The notes under the pieces: model-generated | The model's database searches: none | What the model was told of the DNA's origin: nothing | What the model saw: only the letters and a program-made list of their open reading frames with translations | Source: Albibacterium sp035514885 | Lineage (GTDB): Bacteria; Bacteroidota; Bacteroidia; Sphingobacteriales; Sphingobacteriaceae | Length of the DNA stretch: 64,000 bases | Reading direction: 5' to 3' | NCBI RefSeq assembly: GCF_035514885.1 | Contig: NZ_DATJCH010000005.1 | Location: forward strand, 229,113-293,112 | In this document: one piece after another, positions 51,004 to 59,896 of the stretch | Layout of the letters: each line of letters starts with the position of its first letter | Position numbering within the stretch: position 1 is the first letter of the stretch | Translations under genes and position numbers: made by a program

Positions 51004-51969
51004 ATGACGAATAAAAATTGTTTAAACGAGGCATTGACCCTAAGTTTCAATGATGAAAAGTTTAAAACTACCGATTCAGCTCTTAATAATTTTTCAGTAA
51101 TCGAAGACTTTTACGTTTCTAAAGAGACTTGTTTGAAAAGTGAATCGGGCCCTGATGCAATGTCTATTTTTATTGTAACCAAAGGAAGTGGAAAAGCAAA
51201 GCTTGATTCAGATGAAGTGGAGATTCAAGAAAATAGTATGGTTCAGCTTACAAGTAATATCAATGAGGTATCGATGAAGGGACAGTCATTCTTAATTTCA
51301 GGAGTTAGCTTTACCAGTGATTTTATGGAAGAAATGGAGGTCATGACAGAGTCTTTACCAAATATCTTCAGTTTTTTATCTTCAGGATCTTTTCTTGTAT
51401 GGAACTTAGAACCCAGAGATACCTATACAATCAAACATCAAATCCGTTTACTGGCCGAGTACGCTAAGAAGTTTACATCGCATCCCTACGGAAAAGAAAT
51501 CCTTGTTCACGCTTTTCATGTCTTTCTTTTTGAGATTGAAGCTTTGCGTACAAAGCACTCAAGTCCAACTTACTTTTCTTTCTCCCGTCAGGAGATTCAT
51601 GTCAATAAGTTTATACACCTTGTTCAGCAACAGTTTCGAAAGGTTCGGGCTATTAAAGATTATGCCGCACAGCTTAATGTATCGGCAAAACATCTTACTG
51701 AAATTGTAAAGCAGTCTACCGGGAAAAATGCAAGTGAAATGATAACAGAGCAAGTCATAAAGGAAGCAAAGTTTCTATTGAAAAACTCCCAACTCACTAT
51801 TGGAGAGATTGCTTACAAGCTTTATTTCAGCGATCAGTCTTTTTTTGGCAAATATTTTAAAAGACAGACCGGAATTTCTCCTAAAAATTACCGTGAATCT
51901 GTATTCCTGAATAAACATACTGACAGGAGCCCTGCATATAATCAGGTAGAGTTTTCATATAGCGGATAA
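51004..51969 (+). CDS. AraC-family transcriptional regulator
   Basis: 321 residues. N-terminal sensing part (about 1-200; cupin-like beta strands such as SIFIVTKGSGKAKLDSDEV) and C-terminal double helix-turn-helix (about 215-310; YAAQLNVSAKHLTEIVKQST, then LTIGEIAYKLYFSDQSFFG and FKRQTGISPKNYRES). Probably regulates the adjacent NAD(P)-binding gene or itself. Starts 17 bases after the small membrane protein. Confidence 0.9.
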   Translation: MTNKNCLNEALTLSFNDEKFKTTDSALNNFSVIEDFYVSKETCLKSESGPDAMSIFIVTKGSGKAKLDSDEVEIQENSMVQLTSNINEVSMKGQSFLISGVSFTSDFMEEMEVMTESLPNIFSFLSSGSFLVWNLEPRDTYTIKHQIRLLAEYAKKFTSHPYGKEILVHAFHVFLFEIEALRTKHSSPTYFSFSRQEIHVNKFIHLVQQQFRKVRAIKDYAAQLNVSAKHLTEIVKQSTGKNASEMITEQVIKEAKFLLKNSQLTIGEIAYKLYFSDQSFFGKYFKRQTGISPKNYRESVFLNKHTDRSPAYNQVEFSYSG

Positions 51970-52087
51970 TCTATCCTTGCTGATATTGTAATTGGACCTT
52001 AGCCGTTTTTTGGCTACAACAAGCATAGATTTGACTACATCTGTTCTTTTGTTTGTGCGCAACTTTGGATTAACAAAAGAAGGAAAA

Positions 52088-52984
52088 ATGAAAATTATAA
52101 TTACAGGTTCATTAGGACACATCAGCAAACCACTAACAAAAGAGTTAGTAGAAAAAGGACATTCTGTTACCGTAATCAGCAGCAAGCCCGAAAAGGAAAA
52201 GGATATTGAAGCACTGGGTGCAAAAGCAGCAATCGGTTCCTTAGAAGACGTTTCATTTCTAACAAAGACGTTTACCGGGGCAGATATTGTTTATCTTATG
52301 GAACCCCCTGTTCATTTTTTAAACCCCACAGCAGATCCTGAAAAGCAATGGGGCGGCATTGCAGAAAGCTATTTACAAGCTATTCAGCAATCGGGCATAA
52401 AGAAAGTGATACATCTTAGCAGCATTGGTGCACATACCAACAAAGGCAACGGAATGCTGAGTGCTCATTATTATGTGGAAAACATTTTAAAACAACTGCC
52501 GAGCAATGTTTCTATTAAATTTATGCGCCCGGTTGGTTTTTACTATAATATGTTTGCCTTTTTGCCAAGCATCAAGGCACAAGGTGTAATTGTTCAAAAC
52601 TATGGAGGGGATGAAAAGGAGCCTTGGGTTTCACCGCTGGATATTGCAGCTGTAATTGCCGAAGAAATTGAGAAACCATTTACTGGCAGAGAAGTTCGTT
52701 ACATCGCAAGCGATGAAGTTTCGCCAAATGAAGTAGCAGAAATTTTAGGTGAGGCTATCGGCAAACCAGATCTAAAATGGCTTGTTATTTCTGATGAACA
52801 ATTTAAAGAAGGATTGATATCGGCAGGATTTAGTTTAAAAAGCGCAGAAGGTTTTGTAGGAATGAATGCTGGCAGAATTAACGGTGTGTTGTATGAAGAC
52901 TATTACCACCGTAGACCTGTGTTGGGAAAGGTGAAGCTGAGAGATTTTGCGAAGGACTTTGCCGATACTTTTTTTAAATCGTAG
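52088..52984 (+). CDS. NmrA-like NAD(P)-binding protein
   Basis: 298 residues from ATG 52088 (MKIIITGSLGHISKPLTKEL). An in-frame extension to 51992 is shown by the open frame but would add a poorly conserved head overlapping the AraC gene region, so I reject it. Rossmann glycine motif TGSLGHISKP at residues 6-15, VIHLSSIGAHTNKG, and YYHRRPVLG-type C-terminal end: atypical short-chain dehydrogenase fold, like NmrA or azoreductase-like oxidoreductases. No catalytic Tyr/Lys pair is obvious, so it may be a redox sensor. It lies between two AraC genes. Confidence 0.88.
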   Translation: MKIIITGSLGHISKPLTKELVEKGHSVTVISSKPEKEKDIEALGAKAAIGSLEDVSFLTKTFTGADIVYLMEPPVHFLNPTADPEKQWGGIAESYLQAIQQSGIKKVIHLSSIGAHTNKGNGMLSAHYYVENILKQLPSNVSIKFMRPVGFYYNMFAFLPSIKAQGVIVQNYGGDEKEPWVSPLDIAAVIAEEIEKPFTGREVRYIASDEVSPNEVAEILGEAIGKPDLKWLVISDEQFKEGLISAGFSLKSAEGFVGMNAGRINGVLYEDYYHRRPVLGKVKLRDFAKDFADTFFKS

Positions 52985-53005
52985 TACCTTTGAAAAAAAT
53001 ACACC

Positions 53006-53926
53006 ATGGTAAACAAACAACCATATCGGATTGAAACCATCAGTGAGTTTCACCAGTTTAGAGGATTACCCAAGCCAGAGCATCCATTAATCAGTGTAAT
53101 AAATGTTATAGATATTAAACGTTTACACGACGATGAACCAACAAATTTCATCTATGATTTTTACTTCATTGCATTAAAAGAGAATTGCAACGTCAAATAT
53201 AAATACGGTCAGCAGCAATACGATTTTGATGAGGGTACAATGTTCTTTATATCCCCTAAGCAGGTTTTCGGAATTGAACAAGATCATGGTGAACCTTCTA
53301 AGAAATCTGGATGGATGATGCTCATTCATCCAGATTTCTTATGGAATACTTCTTTGGCCAAAAACATAAAGCAATACGAATATTTCGATTATACGGTTCA
53401 TGAAGCCTTGTTTCTTTCTGATAAAGAAAAAACAATTATCGCTGATATCATACAAAACATTCAGCAGGAATATCATTCCAATATTGATAAATTCAGTCAA
53501 GGTATCATCATTGCTCAGCTAGAACTGTTGTTAAATTATGCAGACCGGTTTTATCACCGCCAATTTCTCACAAGGAAAATAACCAACCATCAAATCCTGA
53601 ATCGTCTGGAAGAAATTCTTTCAAGGTATTTCGAAAATGATGATTTAGTGAAGAAAGGATTGCCCACTGTACAACACATTGCTGAAGCATTAAACGTATC
53701 ACCCAACTATTTAAGCGGATTGCTAAAAGTACTGACCGGACAAAGCACACAGCAACATATCCACAATAAATTGATTGAAAAGGCCAAAGAAAAACTATCA
53801 ATCACAAATCTGTCTATAAGTGAAATTGCATATGACCTAGGTTTTGAACATCCACAGTCGTTTAGTAAACTATTTAAGACAAAAACTGATATATCTCCTC
53901 GGGACTTCCGCGAGGCATATAAGTAA
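53006..53926 (+). CDS. AraC-family transcriptional regulator
   Basis: 306 residues. N-terminal cupin-like domain (about 20-180; QQYDFDEGTMFFISPKQVFG) and C-terminal AraC domain (about 205-300; HIAEALNVSPNYLSGLLKVL, then LSISEIAYDLGFEHPQSFSK and FKTKTDISPRDFREAYK). Starts 21 bases after the NmrA-like gene, so likely in its operon and perhaps the direct regulator. A long palindrome follows at 53938-54026. Confidence 0.9.
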   Translation: MVNKQPYRIETISEFHQFRGLPKPEHPLISVINVIDIKRLHDDEPTNFIYDFYFIALKENCNVKYKYGQQQYDFDEGTMFFISPKQVFGIEQDHGEPSKKSGWMMLIHPDFLWNTSLAKNIKQYEYFDYTVHEALFLSDKEKTIIADIIQNIQQEYHSNIDKFSQGIIIAQLELLLNYADRFYHRQFLTRKITNHQILNRLEEILSRYFENDDLVKKGLPTVQHIAEALNVSPNYLSGLLKVLTGQSTQQHIHNKLIEKAKEKLSITNLSISEIAYDLGFEHPQSFSKLFKTKTDISPRDFREAYK

Positions 53927-53937
53927 CTGGTAAAGGA

Positions 53938-54026
53938 TTACAGTGTTCTTTAGGTATTATTAGAGTGCTATGTCTACGCTTTTTCAGGCAAAAAAGCGTA
54001 GACATAGCACTCTAATACCACTGTAA
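53938..54026. repeat. 89-bp imperfect palindrome with a 27-bp perfect core
   Basis: The perfect core arms are 53958-53984 and 53991-54017, with a 6-base loop (CAGGCA). Outside it TTACAGTG (53938-53945) matches CACTGTAA (54019-54026), interrupted by a few extra bases on the left. It is much longer than a normal terminator and lacks a typical U tail. It lies between convergent genes, so terminator and MITE-like element are both possible. Confidence 0.75.
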
Positions 54027-54105
54027 AAATGCCTGGATGTATTACGAGGGCCTTACTTGGTATTTACAAGGTATAGAGATATTGTCTTTTTTAGGAGTTT
54101 TGATT

Positions 54106-54459
54106 CTACTCGAGTTCAATATCCATTCTTCGTAACAAGCCGTCTTGTAAAATGTAAACGTGTTTTACTATTCCATCAAACAATGAATTGCCTTCTAAAT
54201 CTTTCACTAGTTGGTGAACAACAATTTCTAATGACCCGTTCTCTCTTTCGTTAATTTCTTTAGGTTCAACGATGGGGTTTATTTCTGTCCACTGTCTTGT
54301 CCAATATTCTCTTATTTCTGAGTGCCCACTGACATAGCCCCCTTCGAATGCCTTTGGCCATTGGATATTTGAATGCATGGTTGAAAGGGCAGTATCGATG
54401 TCTCTTGTATTGAAAGCATGATATGCTTTCTTGATTAATTCTTGAATTTGCTTTTCCAT
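54106..54459 (-). CDS. SnoaL-like / NTF2-fold small protein
   Basis: 117 residues. The start MEKQIQELIKKAYHAFNTRD, then DIDTALSTMHSNIQWPKAFEGGY and HSEIREYWTRQWTEI fit the nuclear-transport-factor-2 fold used by SnoaL-type polyketide cyclases and ketosteroid-isomerase-like proteins. Catalytic residues vary widely in this group, so the reaction is unknown. Followed upstream by 631 bases without an intact gene. Confidence 0.85.
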   Translation of the reverse strand: MEKQIQELIKKAYHAFNTRDIDTALSTMHSNIQWPKAFEGGYVSGHSEIREYWTRQWTEINPIVEPKEINERENGSLEIVVHQLVKDLEGNSLFDGIVKHVYILQDGLLRRMDIELE

Positions 54460-54699
54460 TTATGGGGTTGTTAATTGTGCTTTCTTGTTTTACGATTTCG
54501 TTGATTGTGATAAGCTTATTGCTTGAATGTAAAACTAGAGATTATCCTTGCAAGCAACAAGGATAGGATAGAAGGTAATTGTTTGATTTGGGTAATTTTT
54601 GTTTGTTGGGATGCGCGGATTTAGGAGGAAAACAACCTTGGGCATAAAGAGGAATGTAGGATGGAGGAGTTGGGGAAATGGACCTTTTAATATTTTTTT
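54460..54699. other. Gene-free stretch before the island edge
   Basis: I see no gene here. It contains one small inverted repeat, ATCCTTG (54544-54550) with CAAGGAT (54558-54564), and should hold the promoter of the SnoaL-like gene. Confidence 0.5.
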
Positions 54700-54815
54700 C
54701 GCTCCCACCTGGGCTCGAACCTTGCGCTATAAATAGCTATTAATCAGTATTCTGTAAGAATCAGAACATTGCAGGTAGTCGGTTTGGTAACCACCTATTC
54801 GACTGGTGTAAAGGT
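54700..54815 (-). pseudogene. tRNA-like remnant; 3' tRNA end as probable attachment site
   Basis: On the minus strand GGTTCGAGCCCAGG followed by TGGGAGCG (54700-54722) has the T-loop TTCGAGC, the 3' side of the T-stem and an acceptor strand. The 5' T-stem strand reads CAAGG where CCTGG would pair, and no matching GCTCCCA exists upstream. Further upstream TTCTG-ATTCTTA-CAGAA resembles an anticodon arm (UCU) with a long variable region. It is not a functional tRNA as it stands. Fragments like this arise when an integrative element inserts at the 3' end of a tRNA; the island would then lie to the right. Confidence 0.5.
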
Positions 54816-54876
54816 AGGGTTTTTTGAGGGGAGGTGCAAGCTTTTAATTAACCCCGTCATTGGCACTTGATAACTA

Positions 54877-54994
54877 CTTCTGCTTCCAAATCTTCTCATC
54901 CCAAGGCTGTTTTACTATTCTCTGTATTGCTCATCTTCAATGGCAGAGCTAATAAAGATGCGTTTCTTTATTTCCGTGCCTTAATCTTCTTCAT
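54877..54994 (-). pseudogene. Broken TIR-like (DUF1863 / ThsB-type) gene fragment
   Basis: Reading the minus strand from ATG at 54992-54994 gives MKKIKARK, then after a frame change KKRIFISSAIEDEQYRE and, after a further deletion, VKQPWDEKIWKQK and stops. These two blocks, in this order, are the start and the VKxPWDxKWK motif of TIR-like DUF1863 proteins, the fold of Thoeris ThsB. About 20 residues between them and the whole C-terminal half are missing. It cannot make a functional protein. Lies between the tRNA remnant and the restriction genes. Confidence 0.6.
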
Positions 54995-55090
54995 CTTCAA
55001 AGAGAGTTTTCAAAAGGAGAGCAATTGCACCGCACCATGTATTACTGGCTACATACATATTCGATTTGTATTTATTTTTTTTATCATTCA

Positions 55091-57202
55091 CTAGAATGCT
55101 TTAAGTCTTTCATATTCTTCAATATTCTCAGCAGCTATGTTTGACCTATTGTCATGATCGACCATGTTTTCATTCCAAATCCGTGAAATTCTGTTATCTA
55201 TATCTTTTTCTTTATTAGATATTTGAACCTTCAAATTTTCAATGTCTTCTAATTTTTTTTGAACTTCTGATATTATTTCTTTTTGTAAACTTATTTCAGG
55301 AACAGGGATTAGTAGTTCTTTTAGCACTTTTACAGATGCTACATTTTTAATTGCAACCCCCATTACTGTTTTGTTTAATGCTTCCTGAAAAGATTCACTT
55401 TCCATCAAAAGTTTGAGATATTCAGGAAGTATTTTTTCTGTTGGCGTAAGTTTTAGTAAAGCCTGATTGATGATGCCTTTAGGTGCATTTTGTGGTATTA
55501 TGGCTACTTTTCCCATTGTACCTGAGCAGCTCATTAATACATCATTAGGTTTTACTTCAAAACCTTTCATTTGTTCAAACTTATCATCTGTAATAAAGTA
55601 TCTGAAATCGTTGAAGTTGTTATTAATAGCATGACTTTGCTCATATACCGCAACCCCTTCATCTACAAATATTTCTTTCTTCAGGCTTCCACCAAATGGG
55701 CCTCTTTTAAAATCGCATACATCACCTAGTTTTTTGAAATCTTCGCTACTATAATTTAAGTCTGAAGTACTATATCTTTCACCACTTAAATTGTAAATAA
55801 CATCTGCCGTGATTTCTGATTTTAAAACTGAATTGGCTATTAAAGAATCTGAAACATGGCCTGTTTTAACAAATTCATGGGTAAGGGCAATGGCTTCTTC
55901 CAACTGGCTACCCTTTACTGCTGTTCGCTGTGCTCCAAGATTGAAGCCGTCATTATCAATTTTTATAAACAGAATTTCGTTACGTTGTTTGGCGATGGCT
56001 TTGTCCATTAACAAAATGGTGGTCTTTACACCACTATAAGGATTAAAAACGCCTGCTGGCAAACTCACCACTGCATACAGATGGTTTTCTACCAACATTT
56101 TCCGCAAGTCTTTATAGGCTGTTCCACTTTGGAAAATAATGCCTTCAGGAACAATGATGCCCGCTTTTCCTTTTGGGTTCAGGTGTTCAGCGATATAATC
56201 CACGAAAAGCACTTCGCTTCGGTTGCTGCTAATGGTAAATTTTTTGTGTGGTCTAATACCACCTTTCGGACTCATAAAAGGTGGATTCGCCAATATCACA
56301 TCAAAGTTTTCATTCCACCGTTCTTCGCTACTTAGTGTGTCGTACTCGTGAATGTTAGGCGTATTAAATCCATGCAAATACAAATTCACCAAACTTAATC
56401 GCACCATATCAGGCGAAATATCATAGCCTACAAAATTTTGAATTAGTTTTTTACGGTCGTCAGGTGTAAGCTTGTCGCCCAAATTGTTAAAAGGTTTCTT
56501 TTCGAGTTTGTTGTACTCGTAAATATTTAGTCCTTGCTTGTTGTCCTTTGAATATTTGAGGAGAATATGTTTGTAAGCTGAAATTAAAAATCCTGCTGTG
56601 CCACAAGCAGGGTCAAGAATTGTGTCCGTTTTATCAGGGTCAATAATGGCTACCAAGAAATCAATGATATGCCGTGGCGTTCTGAATTGCCCTGCATCAC
56701 CTTGCGAACCCATCACCGAAAGGAGGTATTCAAAAGCATCACCGAGTTTTTCGCTGTGGGTGTATTCAAATTCGCCAATGGTTTTCAGAAAAAGCTTGAG
56801 TGTTTCAGGGTCTCTGTATGGCAAGTAAGCATTATTAAAAATATCTCTAAACAGTTGGGGAATGTTTGGGTTTTTCTCCATTCCCTCAATGGCTTCTGAA
56901 TAAAGCGTGAGCATTTCCGTAGCAGTAACTTTTGGGTGCATCAACCTGCCCCAAGCATATTTACTGAATTCAATTGCTTTATCCATTTTTCGGTCATTGG
57001 GAAACTCAGGGTCTGGTACTTTATAATCAGAAAAGAATTTTGCTTGACCACCCAATTCAACAGCTTCTTTGTCCATGTCGTCCATGAACTTGTAAATCAA
57101 CCCAATGGTAATTTGCTCAATTTGTGCTTTTGGGTCTGGTAGTTTGCCTACCAAAATATCTCTACAATCGTCTATTCTTCTTTTCGTTTGTGTATCTAAC
57201 AT
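55091..57202 (-). CDS. Type I-like DNA N6-adenine methyltransferase fused to one specificity (TRD) domain
   Basis: 703 residues. N-terminal HsdM helical domain (1-150), then the methylase core with AdoMet motif LDPACGTAGFLIS (196-208), VGYDISPDMV, and catalytic NPPF (306-309). From about residue 490 (KKLGDVCDFKRGPFGGSL) to 650 follows a single HsdS-type target recognition domain, including LMSCSGTMGKVAII and FQEALNKTVMGVAIKNV. A helical coiled stretch (about 650-690) ends it. A normal HsdS carries two TRDs; here one is fused to HsdM. It may dimerise to read a symmetric site. Starts 12 bases after hsdR. Confidence 0.9.
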   Translation of the reverse strand: MLDTQTKRRIDDCRDILVGKLPDPKAQIEQITIGLIYKFMDDMDKEAVELGGQAKFFSDYKVPDPEFPNDRKMDKAIEFSKYAWGRLMHPKVTATEMLTLYSEAIEGMEKNPNIPQLFRDIFNNAYLPYRDPETLKLFLKTIGEFEYTHSEKLGDAFEYLLSVMGSQGDAGQFRTPRHIIDFLVAIIDPDKTDTILDPACGTAGFLISAYKHILLKYSKDNKQGLNIYEYNKLEKKPFNNLGDKLTPDDRKKLIQNFVGYDISPDMVRLSLVNLYLHGFNTPNIHEYDTLSSEERWNENFDVILANPPFMSPKGGIRPHKKFTISSNRSEVLFVDYIAEHLNPKGKAGIIVPEGIIFQSGTAYKDLRKMLVENHLYAVVSLPAGVFNPYSGVKTTILLMDKAIAKQRNEILFIKIDNDGFNLGAQRTAVKGSQLEEAIALTHEFVKTGHVSDSLIANSVLKSEITADVIYNLSGERYSTSDLNYSSEDFKKLGDVCDFKRGPFGGSLKKEIFVDEGVAVYEQSHAINNNFNDFRYFITDDKFEQMKGFEVKPNDVLMSCSGTMGKVAIIPQNAPKGIINQALLKLTPTEKILPEYLKLLMESESFQEALNKTVMGVAIKNVASVKVLKELLIPVPEISLQKEIISEVQKKLEDIENLKVQISNKEKDIDNRISRIWNENMVDHDNRSNIAAENIEEYERLKAF

Positions 57203-57214
57203 ATATTCCTTCTG

Positions 57215-59743
57215 TTAAGCAGCGAACCGCTCTAAATTGATGTAGTCTTTAATGTAAACAGGAATCACTTCCCTGTACTTGTTGGCAACTGCTTTGAATT
57301 GTGAAATGGTGAGCGTTGGATGCGTTTGCAAAGCATGAAAATCTTTGGTTTCAATAATTTTTCTGACGTCTTGGTCAACTATGTATGCTTTGAAAAAGTA
57401 TTTCAACGCTCTTAAGTTTACATCTTCCTCTGGTGGATAGATAGAAATAAACTTGTCAAACTCTTCTTCAAGTAATTCGTCTTTAGACTTGAATTTTGGA
57501 ATGATACCAAAGATTTTTTCTACCACTTCACGAATCGAAACTTTTCTGTCAATCTTGGCTGCTTTTCTTATTTTTTCAAGATTGAAGTATTCATGAGGTT
57601 TGTCAAAAATTTCATATTGAATGTGACTTGCCACTTGTTCCCAGTCTCCGAGTTCCACATTTTTTTTAATAATGTCGTCCATTATGATACGGTCTTCAAA
57701 CTTTTTGAAAAGTTCTCTATCAATCCGCATTCCTTCAGAGCCTATTGGTTCTTCAACCAAACTCAAAAGTGGGTCAGGTTGGTAAGTTGTGAATTTGTCA
57801 ATATCAACGCCACCACCACTGCCTTCACCGTTTCTTTTTCTGGGTTGGGGTAATTTCAGTCTTTCATCGTAATCAAACTTTTCTTCGAAGTATTCGCAGT
57901 TGGCAAAGAAGTCGAAAAGCTTAAAAATCTCTTTGTCGTGGCGAATGATTTCTTCTTCGTTCAGTTCGTTTTTGAATTTGTACTCAAAAGTATTTTTGCG
58001 TGTTCCTCTACCTTTTATTTGCACAAAATCAGCCGGGCTGAAAATCGGTCGCATCATACAGATGTTCAATAAATCGGGACAATCATAACCTGTGGTCATC
58101 ATTCCAACCGTAATACAAATTCGTGTTTTGCATGATTTATAACCTTCAAGCCATGTGGTTTTTCCACTTAAATTATTGTTGGTAAAGTTGATTGTCATTT
58201 GTTGTGCATCTCCAACTTGCGAAGTAACCTGAACTGCAAAATCAGAATTATACTTGCCTGGGAAAATCTGCTCTGCAAATTCGTTGAGCATTTCTGTTAG
58301 CTTTCTTGCATGGTTTTGACTCACTGCAAAAATGATGGTTTTGCCAATTTCGTTTGTGATTGGGTCACGTAAAGCATTTTCCAAAAAGGTCTGGCAAAAA
58401 ATACTGTTGGTCTTTTCAGAGAAAAACTTCTTTTCAAAATCTCTTGAAACGAAAGTTTCTGTTTCATCTCCTTCTTCAGTTGGAACAACAACTGCATAAC
58501 CTTCATCAGAAAGTAATTGAGTTGTGATTTCTGTCCGAGCATCTAAAACTTTCGGATTAATCAAATACTCATCTTTTACACCATCAATCAATGAATAACG
58601 GAAAGTTGGGTCGCCTTCTTCACAACCGAAGGTTGAATAGGTATCTCTCAACATTCTCCGTTCAATTTCTCTTGGGTCGTTTTCTTTTACTTTTTTAGGG
58701 TCAACGCCTTTTAAATAATCTTTTGGCGTTGCAGTCAAGCCTAATTTGTAACCATGGAAATATTCAAAAACGGCTCTTGCATTCCCTGAAATTGAGCGGT
58801 GAGCTTCATCAGATATTAGAAGGTCAAAATCCGTTGGCGAAAAGTCGTAGCGGTATTTGTCATTGTGCATTAAAGATTGAATGGTCGTAACTAAAATATC
58901 GGCTTTTCTCCAGTCGCTTTTATGTTCTTTGAAAATGAAAGTGGTGTAATCAGGTTTCAAATATTCGGTAAAAGCTTTCCAAGCTTGGTCTTCCAATTCC
59001 AAACGGTCAACCAAAAACAAAACTCGTCTTGCGTTTTGGGTTCTCAAAAACAGTCTAATAACAGCTGCAGAAGTCAGTGTTTTGCCTGTTCCAGTTGCCA
59101 TTTCGAAAAGGAATCGGTCTTTTCCTTTTGCAACTGCACCTTGTAAGGCTTGAATAGCTTTTAATTGATAATGTCGTAAAAATCGAAGCCCGTTCGACCA
59201 AATAAAATCTTTGCTCGCTTCAATGCTTCCGTTCCATTCAGGTCTTTCTGCATAGTCAGGCATTTGTACTTTAACAATGTACTCAACCGTTGCTTCTTCG
59301 TTTGCAAGGGAACCTCTATCAGGATTCCAGTTTTTGATTGCCCCAATTTCTTCAGGTGAAGGAAATTTGAAAATCGGTTTTGGATTTCCTTTTGTCGTGT
59401 CCCATAAATAGTGAACAATGCCGTTGGAAAGAATTACATATCTCGCACCAACTGTTTTAGCATATTTTCTTGCTTGTTCTTTTGCAACAAGTGGATGAAG
59501 GCTTTCTTTTTTTGCTTCAAGAACACAAATCGGTTTACTGTCACTATCAACGAGTAAAAAGTCTAAAGATCCATTTTTGGTTTTCTCAAAGTCATTGCCC
59601 CATGCGTCAATTTCTTGTTTTGTAATCTTTACATGATTTTCAAGCAGAATGTTAGCTTTTCCTCCCTCATGGTCAAAGAATCTCCATCCCGCATCGATCA
59701 GCAGTTGGTTTATTTTAATTCTTGCATGAGCTTCATTTTTCAT
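57215..59743 (-). CDS. hsdR: Type I-like restriction endonuclease subunit R (EcoEI-like)
   Basis: 842 residues. N-terminal PD-(D/E)xK nuclease with Asp61 in GSLDFLLVDSD and Glu76/Lys78 in CVLEAKKE, then Q-rich and AKEQARKYAK segments. Helicase core: Walker A MATGTGKT (215-222), DEAH-type box LLISDEAHRSISG, GLTATP and later motifs including MMTTGYDCPDL and QIKGRGTRKNTFEYKF. The C-terminal part (about 640-842) fits the EcoEI R C-terminal domain that binds the methylase. All catalytic residues are present, so it should translocate and cut unmethylated DNA together with the downstream HsdM-S fusion (12 bases away). Confidence 0.92.
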   Translation of the reverse strand: MKNEAHARIKINQLLIDAGWRFFDHEGGKANILLENHVKITKQEIDAWGNDFEKTKNGSLDFLLVDSDSKPICVLEAKKESLHPLVAKEQARKYAKTVGARYVILSNGIVHYLWDTTKGNPKPIFKFPSPEEIGAIKNWNPDRGSLANEEATVEYIVKVQMPDYAERPEWNGSIEASKDFIWSNGLRFLRHYQLKAIQALQGAVAKGKDRFLFEMATGTGKTLTSAAVIRLFLRTQNARRVLFLVDRLELEDQAWKAFTEYLKPDYTTFIFKEHKSDWRKADILVTTIQSLMHNDKYRYDFSPTDFDLLISDEAHRSISGNARAVFEYFHGYKLGLTATPKDYLKGVDPKKVKENDPREIERRMLRDTYSTFGCEEGDPTFRYSLIDGVKDEYLINPKVLDARTEITTQLLSDEGYAVVVPTEEGDETETFVSRDFEKKFFSEKTNSIFCQTFLENALRDPITNEIGKTIIFAVSQNHARKLTEMLNEFAEQIFPGKYNSDFAVQVTSQVGDAQQMTINFTNNNLSGKTTWLEGYKSCKTRICITVGMMTTGYDCPDLLNICMMRPIFSPADFVQIKGRGTRKNTFEYKFKNELNEEEIIRHDKEIFKLFDFFANCEYFEEKFDYDERLKLPQPRKRNGEGSGGGVDIDKFTTYQPDPLLSLVEEPIGSEGMRIDRELFKKFEDRIIMDDIIKKNVELGDWEQVASHIQYEIFDKPHEYFNLEKIRKAAKIDRKVSIREVVEKIFGIIPKFKSKDELLEEEFDKFISIYPPEEDVNLRALKYFFKAYIVDQDVRKIIETKDFHALQTHPTLTISQFKAVANKYREVIPVYIKDYINLERFAA

Positions 59744-59896
59744 TTTCTGTCTCGATATGTTTTTGTTGGGCGTTTTGCATTCAAGCTCTTTTGTTTTTCT
59801 GCTTGGCTTTGCATGTCGGCAAAAAACAAATCTGTTTGAATGGGCGTTGGCTTTTTAGCATGTTGCGCAAACCGATGTTAGTGGTAGTGAGAATTT
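59744..59896. other. Non-coding gap between HsdR and HD-GHKL genes
   Basis: 153 bases, G/C-richer by eye than its neighbours, with GGGCGTT twice and several TTTGCAT-type words and no convincing frame or promoter box. It may be a remnant of a repeat family, but I cannot identify one. Confidence 0.35.

Noticed and set aside
51992..52087. N-terminal extension of the NmrA-like protein
   Set aside because: The extension has no Rossmann features, while MKIIITGSLG at 52088 is the natural start.
54867..55094. 75-residue open frame on the plus strand downstream of the HsdM-S gene
   Set aside because: Composition is random and it is antisense to the TIR-like relic, whose protein motifs are recognisable on the other strand.
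59744..59896. Integron attC-like site between hsdR and the HD-GHKL gene
   Set aside because: Some words are reminiscent of attC, but I could not pair the required core sites; left as unassigned.
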